Shown: piece after piece, positions 1-7,021 of the stretch
Numbering within the stretch: the first letter of the stretch is position 1
Layout: each line of letters opens with the position of its first letter
Assembly: GCA_040275425.1 (NCBI GenBank)
Contig: JBEOKB010000196.1
Coordinates: forward strand, 1-17,763
Origin: Pinisolibacter sp040275425
GTDB lineage: Bacteria; Pseudomonadota; Alphaproteobacteria; Rhizobiales; Ancalomicrobiaceae
Direction of reading: 5' to 3'
DNA length: 17,763 nucleotides
Translations under genes and position numbers: made by a program
Notes under the pieces: generated by a model
What the model saw: only the letters and a program-made list of their open reading frames with translations
Told to the model about the DNA's origin: nothing
The model's database searches: none

Positions 1-980
1 CGGGCGCGTCGGAGGTCTATCTGCACGAGATGCCGGGCGGGCAGTTCACCAACCTCAAGGAACAGGCGCGCGCGCTCGGGCTCGAGGCCAAGTGGCACGA
101 CGTCGCCCAGGCCTATGCGGACGTCAACCGGATGTTCGGCGACATCGTCAAGGTGACGCCGACCTCCAAGGTGGTCGGCGACATGGCGCTGGCCATGGTC
201 GCGGCCGGGATCACAGCGGCGGAGGTCGAGGACCCGACCAAGGACGTGTCGTTCCCGGATTCGGTGATGCAACTGTTCCGTGGCGATCTCGGCCAGCCGC
301 CGGGCGGGTGGCCGAAGGCGTTGCAGGCGAAGATCCTCAAGGGTCAGCCCGCCTATACCGATCGGCCGGGGTCGCTACTGGCCGACGCCGACCTCGAGGG
401 GGTGCGCGCCGACGCGGCCAAGAAGACCGGGCGCGAGGCGGCGGAGATCTCCGACACCGACCTCGCCTCCTACCTGATGTACCCCAAGGTCACCGCCGAC
501 TTCAGCCGCATGCACGACCTCTACGGCCCGACCTCGGCGCTGCCGACGCCGGTCTACTTCTACGGTCTGCCGGCCGGCGACGAGGTGCTGGTGGAGATCG
601 AGAAGGGCAAAACGCTGGTGGTGCTGGCTCAGGCGATCGGCGAGACCGACGACAGCGGCATGGTCAAGGTGTTCTTCGAGCTCAACGGCCAGCCGCGCAT
701 CGTCAAGGTGCCGAACCGGTCGGCCACCGCCAAGGTGGCGGCGCGGCGCAAGAGCGAGGAGGGCAACCCGGCCCACGTCGGCGCGCCGATGCCGGGCGTG
801 GTCTCGACGGTGGTGGTCAAGGTCGGCCAGAGCGTCAAGGCGGGCGACGTGCTGCTCTCGATCGAGGCGATGAAGATGGAGACGGCGCTGCACGCCGAGC
901 GCGACGGCACCATCGCCGAGGTGCTGGTGGCGACCGGCTCACCGATCGACGCCAAGGATCTGCTCGTCGTCTACGGGTGA
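1..980 (+). CDS. pyc: Pyruvate carboxylase, C-terminal part (5' end outside window)
   Basis: This is the last ~325 codons of an open frame that enters from the left edge (first full codon at base 3) and stops at TGA 978-980. It contains the end of the carboxyltransferase/PYC-OADA domain (motif EMPGGQFTNL near base 27, then DIVKVTPTSKVVGDMA). A biotin carboxyl-carrier domain follows at the C-terminus, with the classic EAMKM motif; the biotinylated lysine codon is at 873-875. The family enzyme carboxylates pyruvate to oxaloacetate in the cytoplasm (anaplerosis), and full-length proteins are about 1150 residues, so roughly a quarter is visible. The ATG at 30 is an internal methionine, not a start. 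It has no evident functional tie to the nos genes and marks the edge of the core chromosome. Confidence 0.95.
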   Translation, partial: GASEVYLHEMPGGQFTNLKEQARALGLEAKWHDVAQAYADVNRMFGDIVKVTPTSKVVGDMALAMVAAGITAAEVEDPTKDVSFPDSVMQLFRGDLGQPPGGWPKALQAKILKGQPAYTDRPGSLLADADLEGVRADAAKKTGREAAEISDTDLASYLMYPKVTADFSRMHDLYGPTSALPTPVYFYGLPAGDEVLVEIEKGKTLVVLAQAIGETDDSGMVKVFFELNGQPRIVKVPNRSATAKVAARRKSEEGNPAHVGAPMPGVVSTVVVKVGQSVKAGDVLLSIEAMKMETALHAERDGTIAEVLVATGSPIDAKDLLVVYG

Positions 981-1302
981 GCCGAGCGTGAGCGAGGACG
1001 ACGTCGTGCGAGGGGGCGAGAGCCCCCTCGTCACGTCTTCGGCGGCGAGAGAGTGTGCGCGGGGCTTCCGCGATCGCAAGAATTGAAGAGATCGCCGTCG
1101 GCGGGTGTTCACCGTCGGATCAAGGCGGGATCACTCGAACGATCGGCGAAAGGATTTCTTGACCCGCGACGGGCAGGGTCGTCACACGAGCCGAGGCGAA
1201 GGGTCCGGCGAGCCTCCCGAGACGGCGCCGCGGGCGCCGGTAGCGGGACGCCGCATTAACCCTTTCTTCAGAGATATTAAGGACGATGAAGGACCAACGA
1301 TC
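981..1302. other. 322-base gene-free region between pyc and a small membrane protein gene
   Basis: Apart from the hairpin at 1009-1030, I see no convincing coding region. There is a TTGACC hexamer at 1158-1163 without a good -10 partner, and a short A/T-rich patch (1255-1283) just before the next gene. An ATG at 1286 opens a 6-codon frame (MKDQRS) whose TGA overlaps the start codon of the next gene; its ribosome-binding spacing is poor, so I do not call it a gene. The promoter of the small membrane protein is probably here but cannot be pinpointed. Confidence 0.6.
1009..1030 (+). terminator. GC-rich hairpin downstream of pyc, likely terminator
   Basis: Perfect 9-bp stem, CGAGGGGGC paired with GCCCCCTCG, closed by a GAGA tetraloop, 28 bases after the pyc stop. 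It is not followed by a clear T-run (next bases TCACGTCTTC), so a fully Rho-independent mechanism is uncertain. Position and stem strength make it the best candidate for the end of the pyc transcript. Confidence 0.5.
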
Positions 1303-1626
1303 ATGAACGGAGATGGAGTCGTGTCGATTCTGGTCAGCCTCTCTCTCCTCTCGGGGATCGTTCTCGGCCTGCGCTTCAACGTGCGCCTGCTGGTCACCGT
1401 CTGTCTGGCGGTGGTGGCCGGGTGCTTCGTCAGCGCCCATCACGACGGCATGGGTCTCGGCCACGGCGCGCTGCTCGCGGCGGTGGCGGTGTTCGCCCTG
1501 CAGGTCGGCTACTTCGTGGCGCTGCTGATCGGCGCGATGCGGCTCACCGAGGACAACGCGCGACTGGCGCCGGAAGCGGTGACGAAGGACGCGCGCGCGG
1601 AAGCGAACCGCCCGCAGCGGATCTGA
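1303..1626 (+). CDS. Small integral membrane protein (107 aa), possibly ExoX/SyrA-like
   Basis: ATG at 1303 is preceded by AAGGA with 9-base spacing, which decides this start over the upstream in-frame ATG at 1105. The product has about three hydrophobic segments (roughly residues 8-23, 27-45 and 51-79) and a charged C-terminal tail. The third segment contains LQVGYFVALL, which reminds me of the short exopolysaccharide-repressor (ExoX/SyrA) membrane proteins of rhizobia. That resemblance is from memory and weak, so a function should not be assigned on it. The gene stands alone between pyc and a convergent regulator operon. A frame with acceptable GC3, a good ribosome-binding site and coherent membrane topology argue that it is real. 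Confidence 0.7.
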   Translation: MNGDGVVSILVSLSLLSGIVLGLRFNVRLLVTVCLAVVAGCFVSAHHDGMGLGHGALLAAVAVFALQVGYFVALLIGAMRLTEDNARLAPEAVTKDARAEANRPQRI

Positions 1627-1628
1627 TC

Positions 1629-1641
1629 GGGCGCTCCGCCC
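1629..1641. terminator. Short hairpin between convergent genes
   Basis: GGGCG-ctc-CGCCC stem-loop in the 51-base gap between the stop of the small membrane protein gene and the stop of the convergent dnr-like gene. It has only 5 bp and no T-run on either side, so it is at best a weak bidirectional termination element. Confidence 0.25.
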
Positions 1642-1677
1642 TCCCCCGAACGTCGCGGATAGCCTATGGACCGTCGC

Positions 1678-2358
1678 TCAGGCGTCGCCGCGCGCGAGTG
1701 CCCTGAGCGCCTCGATCCGCGTCACCGTGACGCGTTCGCGCTCCACCGTGACGCCGACGTCGCGCAGCTTGGCGAGACCGCGCGAGAAGCTCTCGGGCGT
1801 CATGCCGAGGCGACCGGCGATCAGGGTCTTCTCATAGGGAAATTCGAGTTCGATCGGGCCGCGTCCCGAACCGGCGAGGTCGGCGAGGAAGCCGGCGATG
1901 CGTCGGGTCGCGGGCAGGCTCTTCAGCTGCTCCAGTTCCTCGACCATGATGCGCAGGTGCATCGAGGCGGAGGCGAGCATCGGGAAGGCGAGATCGGGAT
2001 CGGCGGTGAGGCGCGATCGCAGGCGCTCGGCGTCGAGAGTGAGGATGCGCGCCTCCGACGCCGCCTCGGCGCTGGCATGGGCGGGGATGCCGAGAAGGGC
2101 GGCCGCCTCGCCGAAGGACTGACCGGCGCCGTTGACCGCGACCACGGTGTCGACGCCGTCCTCGGTGGCGCGGTAGAGCTTGACCCAGCCGGAGATCACC
2201 AGATGCAGGCAATCGATGCGATCGCCCTGCAGGAACAGAACCTGGCCCTTGGCATAGGTGCGCGGGCTGCGGTCGCCGACCATGTCGCGAGCGAGACTCT
2301 CGTCGACCTGACGGAACAGAACGTTCCGGCGCACCACTTCGAAATCGGCGGCGTCCAT
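1678..2358 (-). CDS. DNR/NNR-type Crp-Fnr family transcription regulator, second of a tandem pair
   Basis: 226 aa. An N-terminal cyclic-nucleotide-binding-like beta-barrel (about residues 10-125, with ISGWVKLYR), a long dimerisation helix, and a C-terminal winged HTH. The recognition helix reads TPESFSRGLAKLR. The E-x-x-S-R pattern is the FNR signature for TTGA-N6-TCAA half-sites. Only one cysteine is visible, so it cannot carry the FNR oxygen-sensing [4Fe-4S] cluster; family knowledge suggests a DNR/NNR role (NO sensing, heme-dependent) in denitrification control. ATG 2358 has a strong GAGGAG ribosome-binding site that overlaps the TGA of the upstream regulator gene (11-base gap), so the two are co-transcribed and probably translationally coupled. 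It ends convergently with the small membrane protein gene. Confidence 0.88.
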   Translation of the reverse strand: MDAADFEVVRRNVLFRQVDESLARDMVGDRSPRTYAKGQVLFLQGDRIDCLHLVISGWVKLYRATEDGVDTVVAVNGAGQSFGEAAALLGIPAHASAEAASEARILTLDAERLRSRLTADPDLAFPMLASASMHLRIMVEELEQLKSLPATRRIAGFLADLAGSGRGPIELEFPYEKTLIAGRLGMTPESFSRGLAKLRDVGVTVERERVTVTRIEALRALARGDA

Positions 2359-2369
2359 GGGCGATCTCC

Positions 2370-3104
2370 TCAGGTCGGTTCGCCGGTTTCGCGGGAGAAG
2401 GCCTCGAGACGCGACAGCGAGGCGATCTCGACGGCGTCGCGAGTGACCGTGACGCCGCGCCCGCGCAGAGTGGCGAGCGCGCGCGAGAAGCTCTCGGGCG
2501 TCATGCCGAGACGGCGGGCGATCAGGGCCTTGTCGTAGGGCAGCTTCAGCGAGATACGACCGCACGCCTGCGGGCCGATGGTGCGGCGGGCATTGCCGAC
2601 CAGGAAGTCGGCGACGCGCTGGGGCGCGGCGAGCGCCTTGATCAGCTCGACCTGTTCCGACAGCGTCTCGGTATGGTGGGCGATCGAGGCGAGAAGCGCG
2701 ATGGCGACGCGGCCGTCGGCCTTCATGGCGGCGCGCAGCGTCGAGGCCTCGATGCGCAGGAGGCGGGCCTCGGTCACGGTGTCGGCGGCGACGGGGAAGC
2801 GGCCGCCCATGAACATCACCGCCTCGGCGAAACTCTCGCCGGCGGTCATCACCGACACCACCGCCTCCGAGCCGTCGGGCAACAGGCGGTAGAGCTTCAC
2901 CCAGCCCTCGAGGATCAGATAGAAGGCGTCGGCGACCTCGCCCTGGCCGATGACACCGGCGCCGCGCTCCCAGCGCTTGGGCAGGGCGCCGGCGAGAACC
3001 GCGGCGGCGACGTCGGCGTCCATGTGGCGAAACATCGGCACTTCGCGAACGCGAGCGAGATCGGCGGCATCGAGCATCACCTGTCGGCCCATGGACGAAG
3101 TCAC
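2370..3104 (-). CDS. DNR/NNR-type Crp-Fnr family transcription regulator, first of a tandem pair
   Basis: 244 aa from the proposed GTG at 3104, chosen because GAGGGGG lies at suitable spacing upstream. An ATG at 3119 (249 aa) has no ribosome-binding site, and ATG 3092 or 3077 remain possible. Domain order is a cNMP-like sensor barrel (ILEGWVKLYRLLPDG), a dimer helix, and a winged HTH with recognition helix TPESFSRALATLR (E-x-x-S-R, FNR-type specificity). It has a single cysteine, in ACGR, so there is no Fe-S cluster of the FNR kind. Paralogue of the next gene, with a nearly identical HTH core. Position beside nos and sco operons that carry FNR-like boxes makes it a likely activator of them. 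The signal sensed (NO, O2 or other) is inferred from the family, not seen. Confidence 0.87.
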   Translation of the reverse strand: MTSSMGRQVMLDAADLARVREVPMFRHMDADVAAAVLAGALPKRWERGAGVIGQGEVADAFYLILEGWVKLYRLLPDGSEAVVSVMTAGESFAEAVMFMGGRFPVAADTVTEARLLRIEASTLRAAMKADGRVAIALLASIAHHTETLSEQVELIKALAAPQRVADFLVGNARRTIGPQACGRISLKLPYDKALIARRLGMTPESFSRALATLRGRGVTVTRDAVEIASLSRLEAFSRETGEPT

Positions 3105-3166
3105 CGATTTCCCCCTCATACGCGGCGGCCGAGGTCGCTATCCCGGCCGGATGCTCGAAGAACCTT

Positions 3167-3196
3167 CTATATATCCGTCCTCGAGACGGATGACAG
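3167..3196 (-). promoter_or_regulatory. Candidate promoter of the dnr-like pair with a palindrome in its spacer
   Basis: On the minus strand, CTGTCA (3196-3191) and TATATA (3173-3168) are separated by exactly 17 bases, a spacing suited to a sigma70-type promoter; each hexamer matches 4 of 6 consensus bases. The whole 17-base spacer (3174-3190) is an inverted repeat, TCCGTC-n5-GACGGA. A/T-rich TATATA is conspicuous in this GC-rich sequence. The repeat could be a repressor or distorting-activator operator. Prediction only. Confidence 0.35.
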
Positions 3197-3251
3197 GCCT
3201 CGGGTGCAATTTCGTCATGTTCGGCACGGGCGATCGAGTGGTCCGCCGACT

Positions 3252-3265
3252 TCGACATCCGTCAA
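3252..3265 (+). promoter_or_regulatory. FNR/DNR-like box upstream of sco-ubiE
   Basis: TCGACATCCGTCAA matches TTGA-N6-TCAA at 7 of 8 positions. If its centre is placed at -41.5 (class II activator position), +1 would be near 3300, and a TAnnnT -10 element, TAGGGT (3287-3292), lies one base from the expected register. This leaves a leader of about 58 bases before the sco start. The adjacent regulators have the matching E-x-x-S-R recognition helix. Confidence 0.5.
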
Positions 3266-3357
3266 GGCGCGGATTCGGGCGAGCGCTAGGGTGGCGCGGC
3301 CGTGATCGGCGTCGATCGACGAGCGACCGGCCGCGAACAGAATGAAAGAGATCCGCC

Positions 3358-3915
3358 ATGACGACCCGCCGCACCCTTCTCGCCGGAGCCGGAGCCGCCT
3401 TCGCGCTCGCCCTCGCAGGGCCGGTTCGCGCGGCCGGACCGATGGTCCTGGGCATGCGCCACGACGGTCGCCGTCTGGAGAACGGCGACATCACCGGCTG
3501 GGCGCTGGTCTATTTCGGCTATACCTTCTGTCCCGACGTCTGCCCGCTCGGGCTGCAGACCATCGCCGAGGCGCTCGACGCGCTCGGGCCGCTCGCCGAG
3601 AAGCTCACACCGGTGTTCGTCACGGTCGATCCCGAGCGCGACACGCCGAAGGTGCTCGCCGACTACGTCGCCTTCTTCCACCCGCGCCTGATCGGCATTC
3701 AGCCGACCGAGGCCGAACTCAGGACGATGGCCAAGGCGTGGCGGGTGAAGTATGCCCGGGTCGAGGTCGGCGAGGGGCGGCCCTATCTGATGGACCACAC
3801 CGCCTCGGTGATGCTGGCCGATCCCGACGGCAACCCGGCCGGGCGGTTCCCCCACGATCTCGGCGGCGCGCGCATGGCCGAGAAGATCCGTTCGGCCATG
3901 GAGATGCGTTCTTGA
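3358..3915 (+). CDS. Sco1/SenC-family copper chaperone / thiol-disulfide protein
   Basis: 185 aa. The N-terminus is a signal sequence with a twin-arginine (TTRRTLLAG, residues 2-10) and a hydrophobic stretch ending near residue 26, so export by Tat or Sec is expected. The thioredoxin-like fold carries the Sco copper motif C58-PDV-C62 and the partner histidine H147 in MDHTASVML. Sco proteins deliver copper to, or reduce cysteines of, CuA centres in cytochrome oxidase; in this setting the CuA of NosZ is an attractive client (inference). ATG 3358 follows GAGA at workable spacing. The stop overlaps the proposed TTG of the methyltransferase gene, giving a two-gene operon that runs convergently toward the nos cluster. 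A FNR/DNR-like box lies about 95 bases upstream. Confidence 0.9.
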   Translation: MTTRRTLLAGAGAAFALALAGPVRAAGPMVLGMRHDGRRLENGDITGWALVYFGYTFCPDVCPLGLQTIAEALDALGPLAEKLTPVFVTVDPERDTPKVLADYVAFFHPRLIGIQPTEAELRTMAKAWRVKYARVEVGEGRPYLMDHTASVMLADPDGNPAGRFPHDLGGARMAEKIRSAMEMRS

Positions 3916-4667
3916 CCGACCCTCGGGCGATGCCCCCCTCCCCCGACGATCCGCTCGCGGCGACCTTCGGGAGTGCCCGCGTGACCCACGAGGAGCGTCG
4001 GGATCTGATCCGCGCGACCTTCCGGGCGGTGGCGCCGCGCTACGATCTGATGAACGACCTGATGAGCATGGGCATTCACCGGCTGTGGAAGCGCGGCTTC
4101 GTCGCGGCGGCGGCGCCGCGCGTGGGCGAGAAGGCGCTCGACCTGGCCGGGGGCACCGGCGACATCGGTCTGATGCTGGCGCGGGGCGGCGCGATCGTGA
4201 CCATTGCCGACCCGAGCGCGGAGATGATGACGGCGGGGCGCGGGCGGCCGGGCGGGGAGACCGTCTCCTGGCGCGAGGCGGAGGCCGAGGCACTGCCGTT
4301 CCCGGACGCCTCGTTCGATCTCGTCACCATCTCGTTCGGCATCCGCAACGTCACGCGCATGGACCTCGCGCTCGCCGAGATCCGCCGGGTGCTGAGGCCG
4401 GGCGGGCGGTTCCTGTGTCTCGAGTTCTCGCGACCGCGCGCGTGGCTGGCGCCGTTCTACGGGGTGTGGTCGCGCACGGCCATTCCGGTGTTGGGCGCGC
4501 TGGTGTCGGGCAAGGTCGAGGCCTACCGCTATCTGGTCGAATCGATCGGCCGTTTCCCCGATCAGCGCGAATTCGCCGAGATTCTCCGCCGCGCCGGGTT
4601 CTCCGGGGTGGCGTGGCGGGATCTGTCGTTCGGGATCGCGGCGATCCACGCGGGCGTGCGCGACTGA
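3912..4667 (+). CDS. ubiE: UbiE/MenG-type demethylmenaquinone / ubiquinone C-methyltransferase
   Basis: 251 aa from TTG 3912, chosen because GGAG (3900-3903) sits 8 bases upstream and the TTGA overlap couples it to sco. ATG 3930 (245 aa) is the alternative but lacks a ribosome-binding site. The N-terminal UbiE hallmark YDLMNDLMSMGIHRLWKR (residues 44-61), the SAM-binding LDLAGGTGD (76-84), ISFGIRNV and LEFSRP motifs closely follow E. coli UbiE, as does the length (251 aa). The family transfers a methyl from S-adenosylmethionine to demethylmenaquinone (MenG activity) and, in UQ producers, to the benzoquinone precursor of ubiquinone. Pairing with menA just across the convergent junction suggests a menaquinone role here; a general ubiE may exist elsewhere in the genome. 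Confidence 0.9.
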   Translation: MTDPRAMPPSPDDPLAATFGSARVTHEERRDLIRATFRAVAPRYDLMNDLMSMGIHRLWKRGFVAAAAPRVGEKALDLAGGTGDIGLMLARGGAIVTIADPSAEMMTAGRGRPGGETVSWREAEAEALPFPDASFDLVTISFGIRNVTRMDLALAEIRRVLRPGGRFLCLEFSRPRAWLAPFYGVWSRTAIPVLGALVSGKVEAYRYLVESIGRFPDQREFAEILRRAGFSGVAWRDLSFGIAAIHAGVRD

Positions 4668-4689
4668 GCGCAGCCCTTCCTCCCCCCGA

Positions 4690-5196
4690 TCAGCGCCCGC
4701 GCAGCGCCTGCAGGCGGGCGCGCAGCGCCGGATCGGCCCAATCGCCGGAGCCGACCATACGGGCGACCTCGCGGCCCTCGCCGTCGAGCACCAGCGTCGT
4801 GGGCAGGCCGGCGACGCCGAGGTCGCGGGCGGTGCGGCGATCGACGTCGTGATAGACCGCGACGTCGCGGACGCCGAGACCGTCGATGGTGCGGTCGATC
4901 ACCGGCCAGCCGAGACGATCGATCGACACCGCCGCCACCTTGACGCCTTCGGCGCGCAGATCGCGCTGAAGGGCGTCGATGGCGGGGAACTCCGTGCGGC
5001 AGGAGCCGCACCAGCTCGCCCAGAAGTGCAGCAGGGTCAGTTCGCCCTTGACGTCGGCGAGGCGATGCTCGCGTCCGTCTCGATCCTGGACCGACACCTC
5101 GACCGCGCGCGGCTCGACCGCGACGAGGTCGGCGGCGACGGCGACGGCCGGAGCGGCGAGCGCGCAGAGGAGCGCGAGGGCGGGGATCAGTCTCAT
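4690..5196 (-). CDS. TlpA-like periplasmic thioredoxin-fold protein
   Basis: 168 aa. Sec signal peptide (residues 1-22, cleavage likely after AVAVAA), then a thioredoxin fold with active site W62-C63-GS-C66 and cis-proline P132 in GLPTT. This is the TlpA/ResA/DsbE class of membrane-facing thiol reductants. ATG 5196 overlaps the menA stop codon (ATGA), so it is translated as the last gene of the nos-men unit. In Bradyrhizobium, TlpA is known to reduce ScoI and the CuA cysteines of CoxB. By analogy this protein could keep Sco, NosL or NosZ CuA cysteines reduced for metallation, or serve cytochrome c heme ligation. The sequence alone does not decide the client. It ends 22 bases from the convergent methyltransferase stop. 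Confidence 0.88.
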   Translation of the reverse strand: MRLIPALALLCALAAPAVAVAADLVAVEPRAVEVSVQDRDGREHRLADVKGELTLLHFWASWCGSCRTEFPAIDALQRDLRAEGVKVAAVSIDRLGWPVIDRTIDGLGVRDVAVYHDVDRRTARDLGVAGLPTTLVLDGEGREVARMVGSGDWADPALRARLQALRGR

Positions 5197-6101
5197 CCGA
5201 AACCTCCGAGAAGGGCGCAGACCACCAGCGCCGACAGCAGCAGCTGGAACCCGGCGGTGGCGGCGAGGCGCTCGTTGAGTTCACGGCCGATCGGCAGCAC
5301 GGCGAGACGACGCGCGAGCACGCCGGCCGGAAGAAGCGCGAGCGCCACCACACCGGTACAGATCCAGCTAGGCGCGACGGCGGCCGAGAGCAAGACGGCG
5401 GCGATCAACTCTGCGGCATAGAGCAGGACGGCGCCGCTCTCGCCGACCAGGATCGCCAGGGTGCGGCGGCCGTTCTGGGCGTCGGCGACGCGGTCGCGAT
5501 GGTTGTTGACGGTGAGGACGGCGGCGGCGGGCAGGCCGACGGCGACGCCGAGCACGAAGGCGATCGGCGAGACCGCGCCCGCGGCCAGCCATTCGATGCC
5601 GACCACGGCGGCGACGCCGAACCAGGCGACGACGAAGACCTCGCCGAACGGCGTGTGCGAGATCGGGCGGGGGCCGCTCGAATAGGCCCAGGCGGCGAGC
5701 ACCGAGCCGACGCCGATCAGCAGGATCGGCAGGCCGCCGCCGAGCGCCACGGCGAGGAGGCCCGACACGACGGCGATCAGGGTGGCGACGATCGCGCCGC
5801 GACGGACGTCGGCGGCGCGCATCAGGCCGGAGCCGGTGACGCGGGTGGGTCCGAGGCGGCGGGGCCCGTCGAGGCCGCGCTCGCCGTCGGCGGCGTCGTT
5901 GGCGAGGTTGGTGGCGATCTGGATCGCCAGCGCCGAGATCGCGGCGGCGGCGACCGGCAGCACCGCGACGCGGCCGAAGGTGGCCGAGGCATGGGCCACA
6001 CCGACGGCGATCGGGGCGAGCGAGATGGTCAGCGTGCGCGGGCGGGCGGCGCGGATCCACAGGCCGAGGCGGGAGGGTGTGGCGACCGAGATCTCGGACA
6101 T
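5193..6101 (-). CDS. menA: MenA, 1,4-dihydroxy-2-naphthoate polyprenyltransferase
   Basis: 302 aa UbiA-superfamily integral membrane enzyme, with about 8-9 hydrophobic helices. It attaches the isoprenoid tail to DHNA to give demethylmenaquinone. MenA identity rather than UbiA/COX10 rests on the early AARPRTL (residues 18-24), the first Asp motif N68-D69-AA-D72 with D78 in a GxxG-LD context, GPTRVTGSGLM, YSSGPRPI, and the second motif VNNHRDRVAD (198-207) followed by NGRRTLAILVGE. These line up block for block with E. coli MenA. ATG 6101 has AAGGAG 7 bases upstream, overlapping the nosY stop (11-base gap). Placement in a nos operon is unusual and points to a menaquinone pool serving NosGH (inference). 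Confidence 0.9.
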   Translation of the reverse strand: MSEISVATPSRLGLWIRAARPRTLTISLAPIAVGVAHASATFGRVAVLPVAAAAISALAIQIATNLANDAADGERGLDGPRRLGPTRVTGSGLMRAADVRRGAIVATLIAVVSGLLAVALGGGLPILLIGVGSVLAAWAYSSGPRPISHTPFGEVFVVAWFGVAAVVGIEWLAAGAVSPIAFVLGVAVGLPAAAVLTVNNHRDRVADAQNGRRTLAILVGESGAVLLYAAELIAAVLLSAAVAPSWICTGVVALALLPAGVLARRLAVLPIGRELNERLAATAGFQLLLSALVVCALLGGFG

Positions 6102-6112
6102 CGCGGGCTCCT

Positions 6113-7006
6113 TCACGGCAGATCGCCTCGACGGAAGATCCACCAGCCGCCGAGGGCGGCGACGAGGCCGAGCCCGAAGGGATAGGCGAAGGACCAGATC
6201 ATGAAACCGGTGCGACCGAAGATGTCGAACACGGTGTAGGCGGTCGGGCCGAGCAGCACGAGCTGCGGGTCGAACAGCAGCATCGAGCCGGTGCGGAAGA
6301 CCTGGAGCGGGTTGAGCATGGCGATGGCGACCACGCCCTCGACCGCGAGACGGCCGCGAATGAGCGCGCCGAGCAGGACGAGATCGAGCGCCAGCACCAG
6401 CACCAGCCAGACGATGAAGGCGAGCGTCTGGGCGGTGTCGACCGAGCGGGTCAGCGCCGAGATGAGGAAGCCGAGGCCGACGAAGGCGAAGATCATCACC
6501 AGCAGCAGGCCGATGTCGAAGCCGAGCTCGAGCCAGGGCACGGCGACGCCGCGCACCTTGCCGTAGACGACGGCGGTCATCAGCGCGGCGACGACCGGGG
6601 CGGCGGCGAGCAGGAAACGGCCGAGGAAGCGGCCCGCGTACCAGGCGCCGATGCCGACCGGCAGGCCGAGCACGTATTCGAACACGCCCGCCTCGCGATC
6701 ACCGGCGAGGGAGCGCACCGTGGTGATGAGGATGAAGATCGGCAGGATCGCCATCGTCAGCTGAATGTAGGTGACGAGCGTGCGCGACAGGCCGGTGAAG
6801 CCGAGCACGCGGCTCTCGGTGAGGCCGAACACCAGGAGCAGGCCGACCAGCGCGAAGAACACGATCGCATAGAAGGCGAACCAGCGGGCGCGGAAGGCCT
6901 CGGCGATCTCCAGGCGGAAGGTCGCGGCGAAGCCGGTCCAGAACCGAGCGCCGCCGTCGAGCGGTTCGTCGGGCAGATCGGCGGGAACGGCGTCGGGTGA
7001 GCGCAC
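6113..7006 (-). CDS. nosY: NosY, membrane permease of the NosDFY maturation ABC system
   Basis: 297 aa, starting at GTG 7006 with GGAGGA 8 bases upstream. ABC-2 type permease with about six membrane segments, beginning at FYAIVFFALVGLLLVFGL and ending at FAYPFGLGLVAALGGWWIF. It contains the family-typical stretch TTVRSLAGDREAGVFEYVL between early helices. NosY pairs with the ATPase NosF and periplasmic NosD to form the complex required for CuZ assembly in NosZ. It sits 15 bases after nosL and 11 bases before menA, the same strand and operon. The order nosF-nosL-nosY differs from the commoner nosFYL. Confidence 0.9.
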   Translation of the reverse strand: MRSPDAVPADLPDEPLDGGARFWTGFAATFRLEIAEAFRARWFAFYAIVFFALVGLLLVFGLTESRVLGFTGLSRTLVTYIQLTMAILPIFILITTVRSLAGDREAGVFEYVLGLPVGIGAWYAGRFLGRFLLAAAPVVAALMTAVVYGKVRGVAVPWLELGFDIGLLLVMIFAFVGLGFLISALTRSVDTAQTLAFIVWLVLVLALDLVLLGALIRGRLAVEGVVAIAMLNPLQVFRTGSMLLFDPQLVLLGPTAYTVFDIFGRTGFMIWSFAYPFGLGLVAALGGWWIFRRGDLP

Positions 7007-7021
7007 GGGTCTCGTCCTCCG

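Noticed and set aside
1286..1306. Six-codon frame MKDQRS ending on the start of the small membrane protein gene, considered as a leader peptide
   Set aside because: Ribosome-binding spacing is only 2 bases and there is no attenuation structure; it likely arises by chance.
4707..4718. CGCCTGCAGGCG palindrome near the 3' end of tlpA, considered as a bidirectional terminator
   Set aside because: It lies inside coding sequence, has no loop and no T-run; probably incidental.
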